NCBI RefSeq assembly: GCF_000230835.1 | Contig: NZ_CM001240.1 | Coordinates: 1,682,501 to 1,746,500, forward strand | From: Clostridium sp. DL-VIII | GTDB taxonomy: Bacteria; Bacillota; Clostridia; Clostridiales; Clostridiaceae | DNA: 64,000 nucleotides | Reading direction: 5' to 3' | Part shown: positions 9,248-17,400 of the stretch, in pieces | How the letters are laid out: each line of letters opens with the position of its first letter | Numbering within the stretch: the first letter of the stretch is position 1 | The notes under the pieces: model-generated | What the model saw: the letters and a program-made list of their open reading frames with translations, nothing else | Database searches by the model: none | Told to the model about the DNA's origin: nothing | Position numbers and translations under genes: made by a program

Positions 9248-9898
9248 TTATTTATTAGAAACTATATTATGAAACTCCAGTGTATATACCATACCTCCCA
9301 TGACATCATAGTACTGTCCCAGCTTTACTACATACATGGTGTTATTCATTTTTATTTTAGAAGGAATTCCATATTCAATGATATCTAAAGAAAGATTATT
9401 TCTCTTGCAATAATTTTCAATTTCACCTATAAATCTACCTTCTGATTGAGGTTTTTCAGGCAAATCTTCAATTAGTACTCTTGAATGGTGTTTTATACCA
9501 GAATTTAATTCGGTTGCGATTCTCTTTAAATATATATAGTTTAGAAACCATATTAAGAGTAAGATAATTACATTGACCGTAATGATATCACGAATGAACT
9601 TAGGAATTAAGAAGGCACAGAACATAATAATTGCAGTAAAAATAAATATCCAATAAATAGCTGCAGCTCCTGAAAAAATATGATATCCATCTTTTATGAG
9701 AGTATTTCTATATACAATCCATCGGATGAATATACCTATTAAGCAATAACACAAAATTATTGGAATAAGAAAAGTACCAATTGATTTTAAATGCTGAATA
9801 TCTCGTTGGATTAGCAAATTAATAACAGTGCTTAGAAATAGTATTACAGCTAGGAAAAGACCTTTTGATATAATTTCAACTCTATCTTCCTTCATCAT
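9248..9898 (-). CDS. Four-helix membrane protein paired with a LytTR regulator
   Basis: 216 residues. Hydrophobic segments at about 12-29, 40-64, 78-101 and 105-124 suggest four membrane helices; residues 125-216 are a soluble domain. No enzyme motif seen. Its start codon overlaps the LytTR gene stop (TAATG), so the two are translationally coupled. In streptococcal LytTR regulatory systems (HdrRM, BrsRM) a LytTR protein without receiver domain is encoded with a membrane protein that restrains it; many Firmicutes have LytTR-DUF3021 pairs of the same design. By that analogy this protein may be the inhibitor of the adjacent regulator. The soluble C-terminal domain is longer than in DUF3021 proteins and not recognised. 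Confidence 0.75.
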   Translation of the reverse strand: MMKEDRVEIISKGLFLAVILFLSTVINLLIQRDIQHLKSIGTFLIPIILCYCLIGIFIRWIVYRNTLIKDGYHIFSGAAAIYWIFIFTAIIMFCAFLIPKFIRDIITVNVIILLLIWFLNYIYLKRIATELNSGIKHHSRVLIEDLPEKPQSEGRFIGEIENYCKRNNLSLDIIEYGIPSKIKMNNTMYVVKLGQYYDVMGGMVYTLEFHNIVSNK

Positions 9899-10347
9899 TA
9901 ATTTTTACCTCCAATCTTTGATCTAAGGAGTCTTAGATATTTTCGGGAAATATATGTCTCCTCGCCATTATAAAATACTGCTTTCATTAACCCGTTTGCC
10001 AGGGGACTGTAATGATCTACTTGTTTAAGATTCATTATGGCTGATTTTGAAATACGAACAAATTGTTCAGGAAGTATTTCTTCAAATTCATAAAGTCTTT
10101 TTTTTGCGTTATATATTTTGTTACCAGTGTGCACAAAGGATTTCTCTTGAATGGTTTCAATAAATAAAATGTGTTCGCAAGAAATAGAATATTTTTCTTC
10201 GCCTAAAAAGCAAGGAAGTATTATGGATTTATAGGTTTCTTTTTCAATAATCTCCTGCAATTTTATGATTTCAGGATGGCTTTTATAAATTTGAAGCACC
10301 GCACATTCTTCTTCTGGAGAATTTACATATTGTATTTTTACCTTCAT
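9898..10347 (-). CDS. Stand-alone LytTR-family transcription regulator
   Basis: 149 residues. The C-terminal half is a LytTR DNA-binding domain: a FIETIQEKSFVHT segment, an LPEQFVRISKSAIMNL segment (conserved F-V-R-x-S-K-x-x-x-x-N) and a YISRKYLRLLR end. The N-terminal half (about 50 residues) is not a receiver domain, so this is a one-component regulator. GGAGGATGA lies 10 bases before the ATG. The membrane-protein gene follows with a one-base overlap. Direct repeats 12 bp apart lie 63-92 bases upstream, as expected for autoregulation by a LytTR protein. Confidence 0.88.
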   Translation of the reverse strand: MKVKIQYVNSPEEECAVLQIYKSHPEIIKLQEIIEKETYKSIILPCFLGEEKYSISCEHILFIETIQEKSFVHTGNKIYNAKKRLYEFEEILPEQFVRISKSAIMNLKQVDHYSPLANGLMKAVFYNGEETYISRKYLRLLRSKIGGKN

Positions 10348-10409
10348 GAATTATCATCCTCCTTTTCTATATAATACCTATTTTTTTATAGAATATCTAT
10401 ATTTGACAG

Positions 10410-10439
10410 GTTAGTGGTTGCAAATATTGGGTAAGTGGC
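10410..10439 (-). promoter_or_regulatory. Candidate LytTR direct-repeat operator
   Basis: On the minus strand GCCACTTAC (10439-10431) is followed after exactly 12 bp by ACCACTAAC (10418-10410). Nine-base imperfect direct repeats with a 21-bp period are the hallmark of LytTR binding sites. They stand upstream of the LytTR gene at 10347, before a TATTCT/TATAAA-rich stretch that could hold the -10 box. No binding data; motif-based. Confidence 0.5.
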
Positions 10440-10532
10440 AAATATATAAAGGAAGTGTAATCGATAGTTGATGAAGAGAAAAAAATGTAGATGATTTTGT
10501 ACTTGCGCAAATTCCCCCATAGGAGATTAATA

Positions 10533-10558
10533 GAGCAGGATAAAATAGTATCCTGCTC
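10533..10558 (-). terminator. Hairpin downstream of hxlR
   Basis: GAGCAGGATA (10533-10542) pairs perfectly with 10549-10558 over a six-base loop, 20 bases beyond the hxlR stop. The minus-strand sequence after it is not T-rich, so it would be a weak terminator or a 3' stabilising hairpin. Confidence 0.45.
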
Positions 10559-10577
10559 CGTTTGGTATTTAGATAAG

Positions 10578-10913
10578 TTATTCATTTAATAAATCAGAAA
10601 ATTGCTTTTTTGACCACTTTTCAATCATCTTTAAAGCGGGGACCAATTCTTTTCCTTTTTCAGTTAATAAATATTCAACCTTTGGAGGTACTTCTGCATA
10701 TACATGTTTAGTTATTATATCATCCATTTCAAGCTGTTTTAATGATTCACTTAATACTTTTTGGCTTACACCGAAAGTAATTCGCTGCAGCTCTAAAAAT
10801 CTTTTTGGACCATCAGATAAGTGACATAATATTACGGCCTTCCACTTACCTCTTATAATTTCAAAGCCTAAATCCAAGGCACAAATATACGACTTACCAT
10901 TATGTTCTATCAA
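10578..10913 (-). CDS. HxlR-family winged-helix regulator
   Basis: 111 residues, the usual size. HxlR signature: an FEIIRGKWKAVILCHL helix, FLELQRITFGVSQKVLSESLKQLE recognition region and a wing ending in VEYLLTEKGKEL. Translation starts at a TTG (10913-10911) with AGGTGATGATATT before it; the overlapping ATG in that stretch runs into a stop after three codons. The gene is divergent from the iron-sulfur flavoprotein gene at 11190. HxlR proteins often sense redox or electrophile stress and control neighbouring oxidoreductase genes, so this flavoprotein is its likely target. The first 25 codons were copied in the tandem duplication downstream. Confidence 0.92.
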   Translation of the reverse strand: MIEHNGKSYICALDLGFEIIRGKWKAVILCHLSDGPKRFLELQRITFGVSQKVLSESLKQLEMDDIITKHVYAEVPPKVEYLLTEKGKELVPALKMIEKWSKKQFSDLLNE

Positions 10914-11048
10914 AATATCATCACCTACATTACATATATTTTACTGATAATTATATTATAAAAAAGGAAAATTTGAAATAGAGTTGTAGCAGTAATGCAA
11001 GAAAGCAAGTTTAGGATTTAACTAAAAGTAGTCTATGATCGTAATTCC

Positions 11049-11079
11049 TACTTTAAAGTAAGTTATCTAACTTTAAAGT
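11049..11079. promoter_or_regulatory. Paired ACTTTAAAGT palindromes, candidate HxlR operator
   Basis: TACTTTAAAGTA at 11049-11060 is a 12-bp perfect palindrome; ACTTTAAAGT recurs at 11070-11079. The two are 20 bp apart, about two helical turns. They lie between the divergent hxlR and flavoprotein genes and are conserved in unit 2 (12207-12216, 12227-12236). The arrangement suits two winged-helix dimers; HxlR is the obvious candidate. Confidence 0.55.
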
Positions 11080-11189
11080 GCCTACTTGTTACAAGATTAA
11101 TAGGTGAATATACTGTATTTAGTGCAATGCTAGAAAAGCATGTGTGTATATAACAAATTAAGTATAAAATAAGAGGATAGGTGATATAA

Positions 11190-11822
11190 ATGAAGGTAGT
11201 TGCATTTAATGGAAGTCCTAAAAAAGAAGGAAATACATTTCATGGAATACAAATAGTTGCAGAGGAATTAAAGAAGGAAGGTATAGAAGTTGAAGTTATC
11301 CATGTGGGTAATAAAGTTATAAGAGGATGCCTTGCTTGTAATGGCTGTGTAAAAAATCAAAATGAGAGATGCGTCATTGATGATGAAGTAAATGAATGGA
11401 TTCAAAAAATGAAAGAAGCAGATGGAATAATATTAGGTTCACCAGTTCACTATTCAGCAATAGGAGGAACAATGAAAGCATTTTTAGATAGAGCTTTCTA
11501 TGTTACGAGTGTAAATAACGGTATGCTAAGACATAAGGTTGGGGCATCTGTTGTTGCTGTAAGACGTGCTGGCGGCGTGCCAACTTTTGAACAATTGAAT
11601 AATTATATTAATTATTCAGAAATGCTTATGCCAACATCAAACTACTGGAATGTAATAAATGGAGCAGCACCAGGAGAAGTAAAAGATGATACAGAAGGAA
11701 ATCAAATCATGAGGGTACTTGGCAAAAATATGGCTTGGCTTATGAAACTTGTTGAGTTTGGTAAAGGAAAAGTTAAAGAACCTGAAATGGAAGAGAAAAT
11801 ATTTATGAATTTCATTCGTTAA
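11190..11822 (+). CDS. Iron-sulfur flavoprotein / NADPH-dependent FMN reductase family
   Basis: 210 residues; AGGATAGGTGAT precedes the ATG. An FMN-binding flavodoxin-like fold is indicated by the first-strand loop (FNGSPKKEGNT) and GSPVHYSAIGGTMKAFLDR. The compact cysteine motif CLACNGCVKNQNERC (about residues 49-63, CxxCxxC plus a fourth Cys) is that of the archaeal/clostridial Isf family, which binds one [4Fe-4S] cluster next to FMN and passes electrons to oxygen, peroxide or other acceptors. Divergent from hxlR, which probably controls it. A damaged second copy follows at 12347. Confidence 0.9.
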   Translation: MKVVAFNGSPKKEGNTFHGIQIVAEELKKEGIEVEVIHVGNKVIRGCLACNGCVKNQNERCVIDDEVNEWIQKMKEADGIILGSPVHYSAIGGTMKAFLDRAFYVTSVNNGMLRHKVGASVVAVRRAGGVPTFEQLNNYINYSEMLMPTSNYWNVINGAAPGEVKDDTEGNQIMRVLGKNMAWLMKLVEFGKGKVKEPEMEEKIFMNFIR

Positions 11823-11847
11823 ATGTAAGGGGAAATATTAATTTTTA

Positions 11848-11890
11848 AAAGACATTATATCTTAACTATTGAGGATATAATGTCTTTTTT
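11848..11890 (+). terminator. Terminator of the flavoprotein gene, copy 1
   Basis: AAAGACATTATATC (11848-11861) pairs with 11874-11887, followed by a T-run. An almost identical hairpin ends copy 2. Confidence 0.9.
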
Positions 11891-11991
11891 TATGGAATGT
11901 TTTTTGGAGAATGTTGAAAATGTTGTTGGAAAAAGTATATCTAACTAGGCTATAATATAGTTATAATTTAAGTTAAGGCATAATATTACTG

Positions 11992-12066
11992 ATTTCCACT
12001 TACCTCTTATAATTTCAAAGCCTAAATCCAAGGGACAAATATACGATTTGCCATTATGTTCTATCA
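11992..12066 (-). pseudogene. 5' fragment of hxlR left by the duplication
   Basis: Reading from the TTG at 12066, the first 25 or so codons of hxlR are repeated (M-I-E-H-N-G-K onward), with small changes such as CCCTTGG for GCCTTGG. The frame then meets the duplication junction, so no DNA-binding helix remains. Non-functional. Confidence 0.85.
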
Positions 12067-12067
12067 A

Positions 12068-12114
12068 AATATCATCACCTACATTACATATATTGTAATG
12101 TAGGTGATGATATT
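12068..12114. repeat. 21-bp perfect inverted repeat, unique to duplication unit 2
   Basis: The left arm 12068-12088 is the hxlR upstream region, including its ribosome binding site; the right arm 12094-12114 is its exact inverse complement; the loop is TATAT. At the same place in unit 1 (10942-10955) the right half reads TTACTGATAATT and does not pair well. The right arm therefore looks copied from the left, as in a template-switch event during replication. Confidence 0.9.
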
Positions 12115-12346
12115 ATAAAAAGGAGAAATTTGAAATAGAGTTGTAGCAGTAATGCAAGAAAGCAAGTTTAGGATTTAACTAAAAGTAGTCTATGATCGTA
12201 ATTCCTACTTTAAAGTAAGTTATCTAACTTTAAAGTGCCTACTTGTTGCAAGTTTAGGAGGTGAATATACTATACTTAGTGCTATATATTAAAAGCATGC
12301 GATATATAATAGATTAAACTATAAGATATAAGGATAGGTGATATAA

Positions 12347-12978
12347 ATGAAGGTAGTTGCATTTAATGGAAGTCCTAAAAAAGAGGGGAATACATTTCAT
12401 GGAATACAAATAGTTGCAGAGGAATTAAAAAAGGAAGGCATAGAAGTTGAAGTTATCCATGTGGGTAATAAAGTTATAAGAGGATGTCTTGCTTGTAATG
12501 GCTGTGCGAGAAATCAAAATGAAAGATGTGTCATTGATGATGAAGTAAATGAATGGATTCAGAAAATGAAGAAGCAGACGGAATAATACTAGGTTCACCA
12601 GTTCACTATTCAGCAATAGGAGGAACAATGAAGTCATTTTTAGACAGAGCCTTTTACGTTACAAGTGTAAATAAGGGGATGTTAAGACATAAAGTTGGTG
12701 CTGCAGTAGTTGCTGTAAGACGTGCTGGTGGCGTGCCAACCTTTGAGCAATTGAATAATTATATTAATTGTTCAGAAATGCTTATGCCAACTTCAAACTA
12801 CTGGAATGTAATAAATGGAACAGCGCCAGGAGAAGTGAAAGATGATACAGAAGGAAATCAAATCATGAGAGTACTTGGCAAAAATATGGCCTGGCTTATG
12901 AAACTTGTTGAGTTTGGTAAAGGAAAAGTTAAAGAACCTGAAATTGAAGAGAAAATATTTATGAATTTCATTCGTTAA
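12347..12978 (+). pseudogene. Second iron-sulfur flavoprotein copy, broken by a 1-base deletion
   Basis: The product matches the 11190 gene from the ATG at 12347 through IQKM, then loses frame because one A is missing: the intact copy reads ATGAAAGAAGCAGAT, this copy ATGAAGAAGCAGAC (about 12566-12574). The frame ends in a stop at 12584-12586. The rest, from EADGIILGSPVHY to the C-terminus, is open in the +1 frame up to 12978. The cluster-binding cysteines are in the first piece (with V52-K to A-R changes), the flavin loop GSPVHYS in the second. Outside the deletion, differences from copy 1 are few and many silent, so the break is probably recent. A sequencing or assembly error cannot be excluded. 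Confidence 0.88.
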
Positions 12979-13003
12979 ATGTAAGGGGAAACATTAATTT
13001 TTA

Positions 13004-13046
13004 AAAGACATTATATCTTAACTATTAAGGATATAATGTCTTTTTT
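13004..13046 (+). terminator. Terminator of the flavoprotein gene, copy 2
   Basis: AAAGACATTATATC (13004-13017) pairs with 13030-13043 and is followed by T residues; it is the duplicate of the hairpin at 11848. Confidence 0.9.
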
Positions 13047-13131
13047 TATGGAATGTTTTTTGGAGAATGTTGAAAATGTTGTTGGAAAAAGTATATCTAA
13101 CTAGGCTATAATATGATTATAATTTAAGTTA

Positions 13132-13225
13132 AGGCATAATTAAAAAATAACAAGTTCATCTAATTTCTTTCCTAATTAAAAATATTCATTTCAATTTTAG
13201 AATTGTTATTTGTTTAAATTTGCCT
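13132..13225. repeat. Dispersed palindromic element, copy N
   Basis: Left AGGCATAATTAAAAAATAAC plus AAGTTC; right GAATTGTTATTTG followed by TTTAAATTTGCCT. The element is 94 bp and ends 20 bases before the sbcD start, just in front of its AGGAGG. Its left terminus coincides with the end of the tandem duplication. Confidence 0.65.
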
Positions 13226-13245
13226 CAATAGGAGGATGTTTAATT

Positions 13246-14463
13246 TTGAGAATATTACATACAGGAGACTGGCACTTAGGTAAAAATTTAGAAGGACAAA
13301 GCCGCATGGATGAGCAGGAAGAATTTCTAAAGGATTTCGTAAATATTGTTGAAGAAAATAATATAGATTTAGTTATGATAGCTGGTGATGTTTATGATAA
13401 TCCAAATCCGCCAGCCAGAGCAGAAAAAATGTTTTATGATACCTTGAAGAGAATATCAAAAAATGGGGAAAGACTTACCTTAGTTATATCAGGAAATCAT
13501 GACAATCCGGATAGATTAGTTGCAGCAGGGCCTTTAGCTAGAGAACATGGGATTATTATGGTCGGAACTCCTAAAACTATAGTTCCTTGTGGAGAATATG
13601 GGAAACATAAGGTTTTAGATTCAGGAGAAGGTTTTGTTGAAATTGAAATAAATAATGAAAAGGCAGTCATTCTAACAATGCCTTATCCAAGTGAAAAAAG
13701 ATTAAATGAAGTTATCTACAATGGAATGGATGACGAAGAAGAGAAAGCTAAATCCTATAGTGAGAAAATATTTTCTTTATTTGATTCTCTAAGAAGCCAT
13801 TATAGAGAGGATACCATTAACTTAGTAATATCTCATCTATTTGCTATGGGAAGTGAAGAAGGCGGATCAGAACGAAGTATTCAATTAGGGGGGGCCTATA
13901 TTGTTGATGGCAGCTGTTTCCCAAAAGAAGCTCAATATGTTGCACTCGGACATGTTCATAAGCCTCAAATAGTTCCGGGAACTGAAAAGAAAGCAAGGTA
14001 TTGTGGGTCTCCTATTCATTATAATAAAAAAGAAGTAAGCTTTGACAAAAAATGCTTTATAGTAGATGTTAAGGCAAAAGAAGAATGCACAATTGAAGAA
14101 GTAAACTTAAAAATATATAAACCAATTGAAATTTGGAAATGTTCTAGTATTGAAGATGCAATTTTAAAGTGCGAGGAAAATAAGGAGAAAGATTGCTGGG
14201 TATACATGGAGATAGCAACAGATAGATACATAAGAGAAGATGAAATAAAACAAATGAAGGATTTGAAAAAAGATATTTTAGAGATAATGCCGAAGGTTAA
14301 AGGTATAGATGAAGATACTGCATTAAATATAAGTGAAAAATCTTTTGAAGAAATATTTGTTGATTTTTACACGAAAGAAAGAGGAGTGCCACCAGAAGAT
14401 GAAGTGATGGAATTACTTTTATCTATTATAAATGAAGAAGGGGAAGAAAATGAGGCCAATTAA
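13246..14463 (+). CDS. sbcD: SbcD, nuclease subunit of the SbcCD (Mre11-Rad50-type) complex
   Basis: 405 residues from a TTG at 13246, with AGGAGG ten bases upstream; a longer reading frame from 13210 has no binding site. Calcineurin-like metallophosphoesterase motifs are in order: HTGDWHLGK (Asp/His metal ligands), GDVYDNPNPP, SGNHDNPDR and GHVHKPQ. With SbcC it forms the Mn-dependent nuclease that cuts DNA hairpins and blocked ends. The gene overlaps sbcC by 14 bases, so expression is coupled. A hairpin-cutting nuclease encoded beside a 21-bp palindrome is probably coincidence. Confidence 0.97.
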   Translation: MRILHTGDWHLGKNLEGQSRMDEQEEFLKDFVNIVEENNIDLVMIAGDVYDNPNPPARAEKMFYDTLKRISKNGERLTLVISGNHDNPDRLVAAGPLAREHGIIMVGTPKTIVPCGEYGKHKVLDSGEGFVEIEINNEKAVILTMPYPSEKRLNEVIYNGMDDEEEKAKSYSEKIFSLFDSLRSHYREDTINLVISHLFAMGSEEGGSERSIQLGGAYIVDGSCFPKEAQYVALGHVHKPQIVPGTEKKARYCGSPIHYNKKEVSFDKKCFIVDVKAKEECTIEEVNLKIYKPIEIWKCSSIEDAILKCEENKEKDCWVYMEIATDRYIREDEIKQMKDLKKDILEIMPKVKGIDEDTALNISEKSFEEIFVDFYTKERGVPPEDEVMELLLSIINEEGEENEAN

Positions 14464-17400
14464 ATTAAGAATTAAAGGATTAAATAGTTTTATTGATGAG
14501 CAGACAATAGATTTTGATAGATTAACAGATAGAGGATTTTTTGGGATTTTTGGACCGACTGGAAGTGGAAAATCAACTATATTGGATGGTATAACTTTGG
14601 CTTTATATGGAAATGTGGCTAGGAAGAGCTCTAATTATATAAATACTAATTGTGATAAGTTAAATGTAAACTTTGAATTTCAGATATCTGGAGCGGAAAT
14701 TAAAAGATATGTTATAGATAGAGAATTTAAAAGAAAAAAAGATGGAGGCATAAACTCTGGAAAATGTAAAATAGTAGATATAACCAATATAGAAGAGGAA
14801 GAAGTTTTAGCAGATGGAGTTAAGACAATAAATAAAAAGGTTGAGGAGATTATAGGACTTAACTTAGAGGATTTTTCTAGAACTGTTGTGCTGCCACAAG
14901 GAAAGTTCAGTGAATTTTTAAAGCTGGAAGGTAAAGATAGGCGTGACATGCTTGAAAGATTATTTAACCTAGAGCAATTCGGGGATAATTTATCTAGAAA
15001 GCTTAGCTTAAAAATAAATAAAGAGAGAACTGAAAACAGTGTTTTGCTTGGCCAATTAAGCGGATATGATGATATAAGCGAAGATATATTAAAAGAAAAA
15101 AAGAATATATTAGAAGAACTAAAGAAAGACTTAGAAATATTAAAGGAAGAATTAAAAGTAATTGAGAAAAATTATAAAGAAAATGAAGAAATATGGAAGC
15201 TGCAATTAGATTTAGAGGAATATAAAAATAAAGAAAAAGTATTAAAAGAGCAAGAAGAAAAAATAAATAAGTATATAGAAATAATAAAACTTGGAGAAGC
15301 GGGTGCAAAGGTTATACCGTATATTAATGCTTTTGAGAATACTATAAAAGAATTTAAAATAAATGAAATTGAATTAGATAGATTAAAAGCTACAATTGAG
15401 AAGATTAAAGAAGAAAAAGAGAGTATAGAAAAACTATGGAATGAAGCAAAAGTTAATAAAGATAAAAAGCTTCCTCAATTAATGATACAAGAACAAAAGG
15501 TAAAGGATGCAATTGAAGAAAAAAAATTAGTAGACGAAATACAAAAAAAGATAGATATATTGAAATTACAGATAAGTGAAGCTGAGGTTGTAAGCAAAAG
15601 AGATAAAGAAGAACTCATTAAGGTTGATGAGGAAATTAAGGATAAAAATAAAATTGTAAAAGAGCATGACAAAAAGTATGAGAAATTAAAAATAGATGAG
15701 CAGCTTAAAGAAAAAGTTCAAGAAGGCATTCTTTTAGAAGAAAAGTTAAATAGCTTGAAGTCATCTATAACTAAAGATAATGATAAGAAAAATTTTTTGG
15801 AAAAAGAGAATGATAAGACTATATCTGATGGCAAAAGTTTAAGGAATATCATAGAAAAAAGCGTTAAAGCTTTAGAGGAGAAAGAGAAACATTACGAAGA
15901 ACTGCTTAAAAATTCTCCAGGAGAATCAAAAGACTTAGTCAATTTAAAGCAACTGATGATTGAAAATGAGCAGAAGTGGAAAAGTCATAATAAATTAATA
16001 AAAGAAATAGAATTTGCTGAAGAAGAAATAAAAAAATTAAATACTGAAGTAATAACTAAAAAAGAAGATGAGCAGAGACATGAAGAAGAGCTTGAAAAGA
16101 TTAAACTTAAGCAAAAAGAAATGGAAAGAGAGAACTTAGCTAATATTCTAAGAAGCGGGCTTAAAGAAGGGGAAGTATGCCCGGTTTGTGGTTCGACTCA
16201 TCACAATAAAGAAGATATAGTTAAAATAGAAGTTAAAAATATAGACGATATAGAAAAAGAGGTTCAACTTAAGGAAGCTGAAATAAAAACTATTAATAAT
16301 AGTATAATTGAGAAACAAACTAGGATAAATAATTTTAATGAGAAAATAAAGATTAATGAAGAAGAAATAAATAAACTTGGAATTAAATTTAAGGAAAAGT
16401 CTTTAGAAGAATTGCAAGATGAATTTAAGAATTTAGAAAAAGCTTTAGAAGACTATACTAAGGATAAAGAAACATTAGATAAAGATATTAACAAATTAAA
16501 AAATGATATAAATATTAAAAATGGTGAAATAAATGAACTTAGAGCTGTAGTTAGAACTAATAAAAGGCAATTAGATGATTTAGAGAAAAATCTTAAAGAA
16601 AATACAGAACAATTAAATGATATAGAAAGCAAAATAAATACATTAAGAGCTGAGACTTCAGTCATTGATTTTATTGAAAAGAGTAAAGAAATAAGAGAGA
16701 TTGAAAAAGAAAGAGAAAAGATAGCTAAGATAATCAAAAGTAACAGAGAATTATTAGAAGTGCTAGATAAAAATAGAGAAAAATTAAATAATGAATTAAC
16801 AATGACAAAAGAAAAATTAACTAAAGATAATGCTGAGCTTAAGAGCCATGAAGAAAACAAAGAAGAAAAGCTTCATATGATAAAAAGTAAAGTAAATAAT
16901 GAAGAAGATTTACCATTATTGCTTAGTACAGTCAAAAATAATATACAAAATATTAATAAAGAATTTGAGAAGGCTGAAAGTAGTAAAAATGCAATTGAAA
17001 AAGAGTTTTTAGATAACAATGAAAAATTTATAGCTACAGTTAGTAAGAACAAAGAACTTAGTAAGAGAAAAAATGAAGAAGAGTCTCGGTTGGAAGTTGC
17101 AATTGATAGTGAAGGCTTCAATTCCTTAGATGATGTTAAGAAGAATCTAATTAAAAAAGAAGAGATTAATGAATACAAGCTGAAAGTAGATAATTACAAG
17201 GATAGTGCATTAAAAGTAAAAGGCGCAATTGAAAGTTTACTTAATAAAATTTCTGGTAAAGAGTTAAGTGAAGAAGAATATTCAAAAGTAAAATTGTTAC
17301 AAAATCAAAAAGAAGTAGAAGTTAATGAGGCAAATGAGCATAAGATTAAACTTGAAGAAGAATTGAAAAGTATAAAAACTAAACTAGATGAACAAAAGGA

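Larger units (their letters stand above)
10825..11978. repeat. Tandem duplication, unit 1
   Basis: Unit 1 runs from inside hxlR (CATAAT at 10825) through the intergenic region, the flavoprotein gene and its terminator to the sequence before CATAAT at 11979. Unit 2 repeats it with scattered substitutions. The junction shows a shared CATAAT, which suggests recombination or slippage at a six-base microhomology. Confidence 0.9.
11979..13134. repeat. Tandem duplication, unit 2
   Basis: Repeats unit 1 with scattered substitutions, one coding deletion (about 12568) and a rewritten stretch around 12094-12114. It starts with the 5' fragment of hxlR and ends where AGGCATAAT, the left terminus of element copy N, begins; unit 1 also ends with AGGCATAAT but the element does not continue there. 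Confidence 0.9.

Noticed and set aside
10397..10585. 62-codon ORF on the minus strand after hxlR
   Set aside because: It has no ribosome binding site, overlaps the hxlR stop and the hairpin at 10533, and has a composition typical of AT-rich non-coding sequence.
9248..13225. A mobile genetic element or prophage around the duplicated region
   Set aside because: No integrase, transposase or att-like repeats are present, and base composition does not change; a simple tandem duplication explains it.
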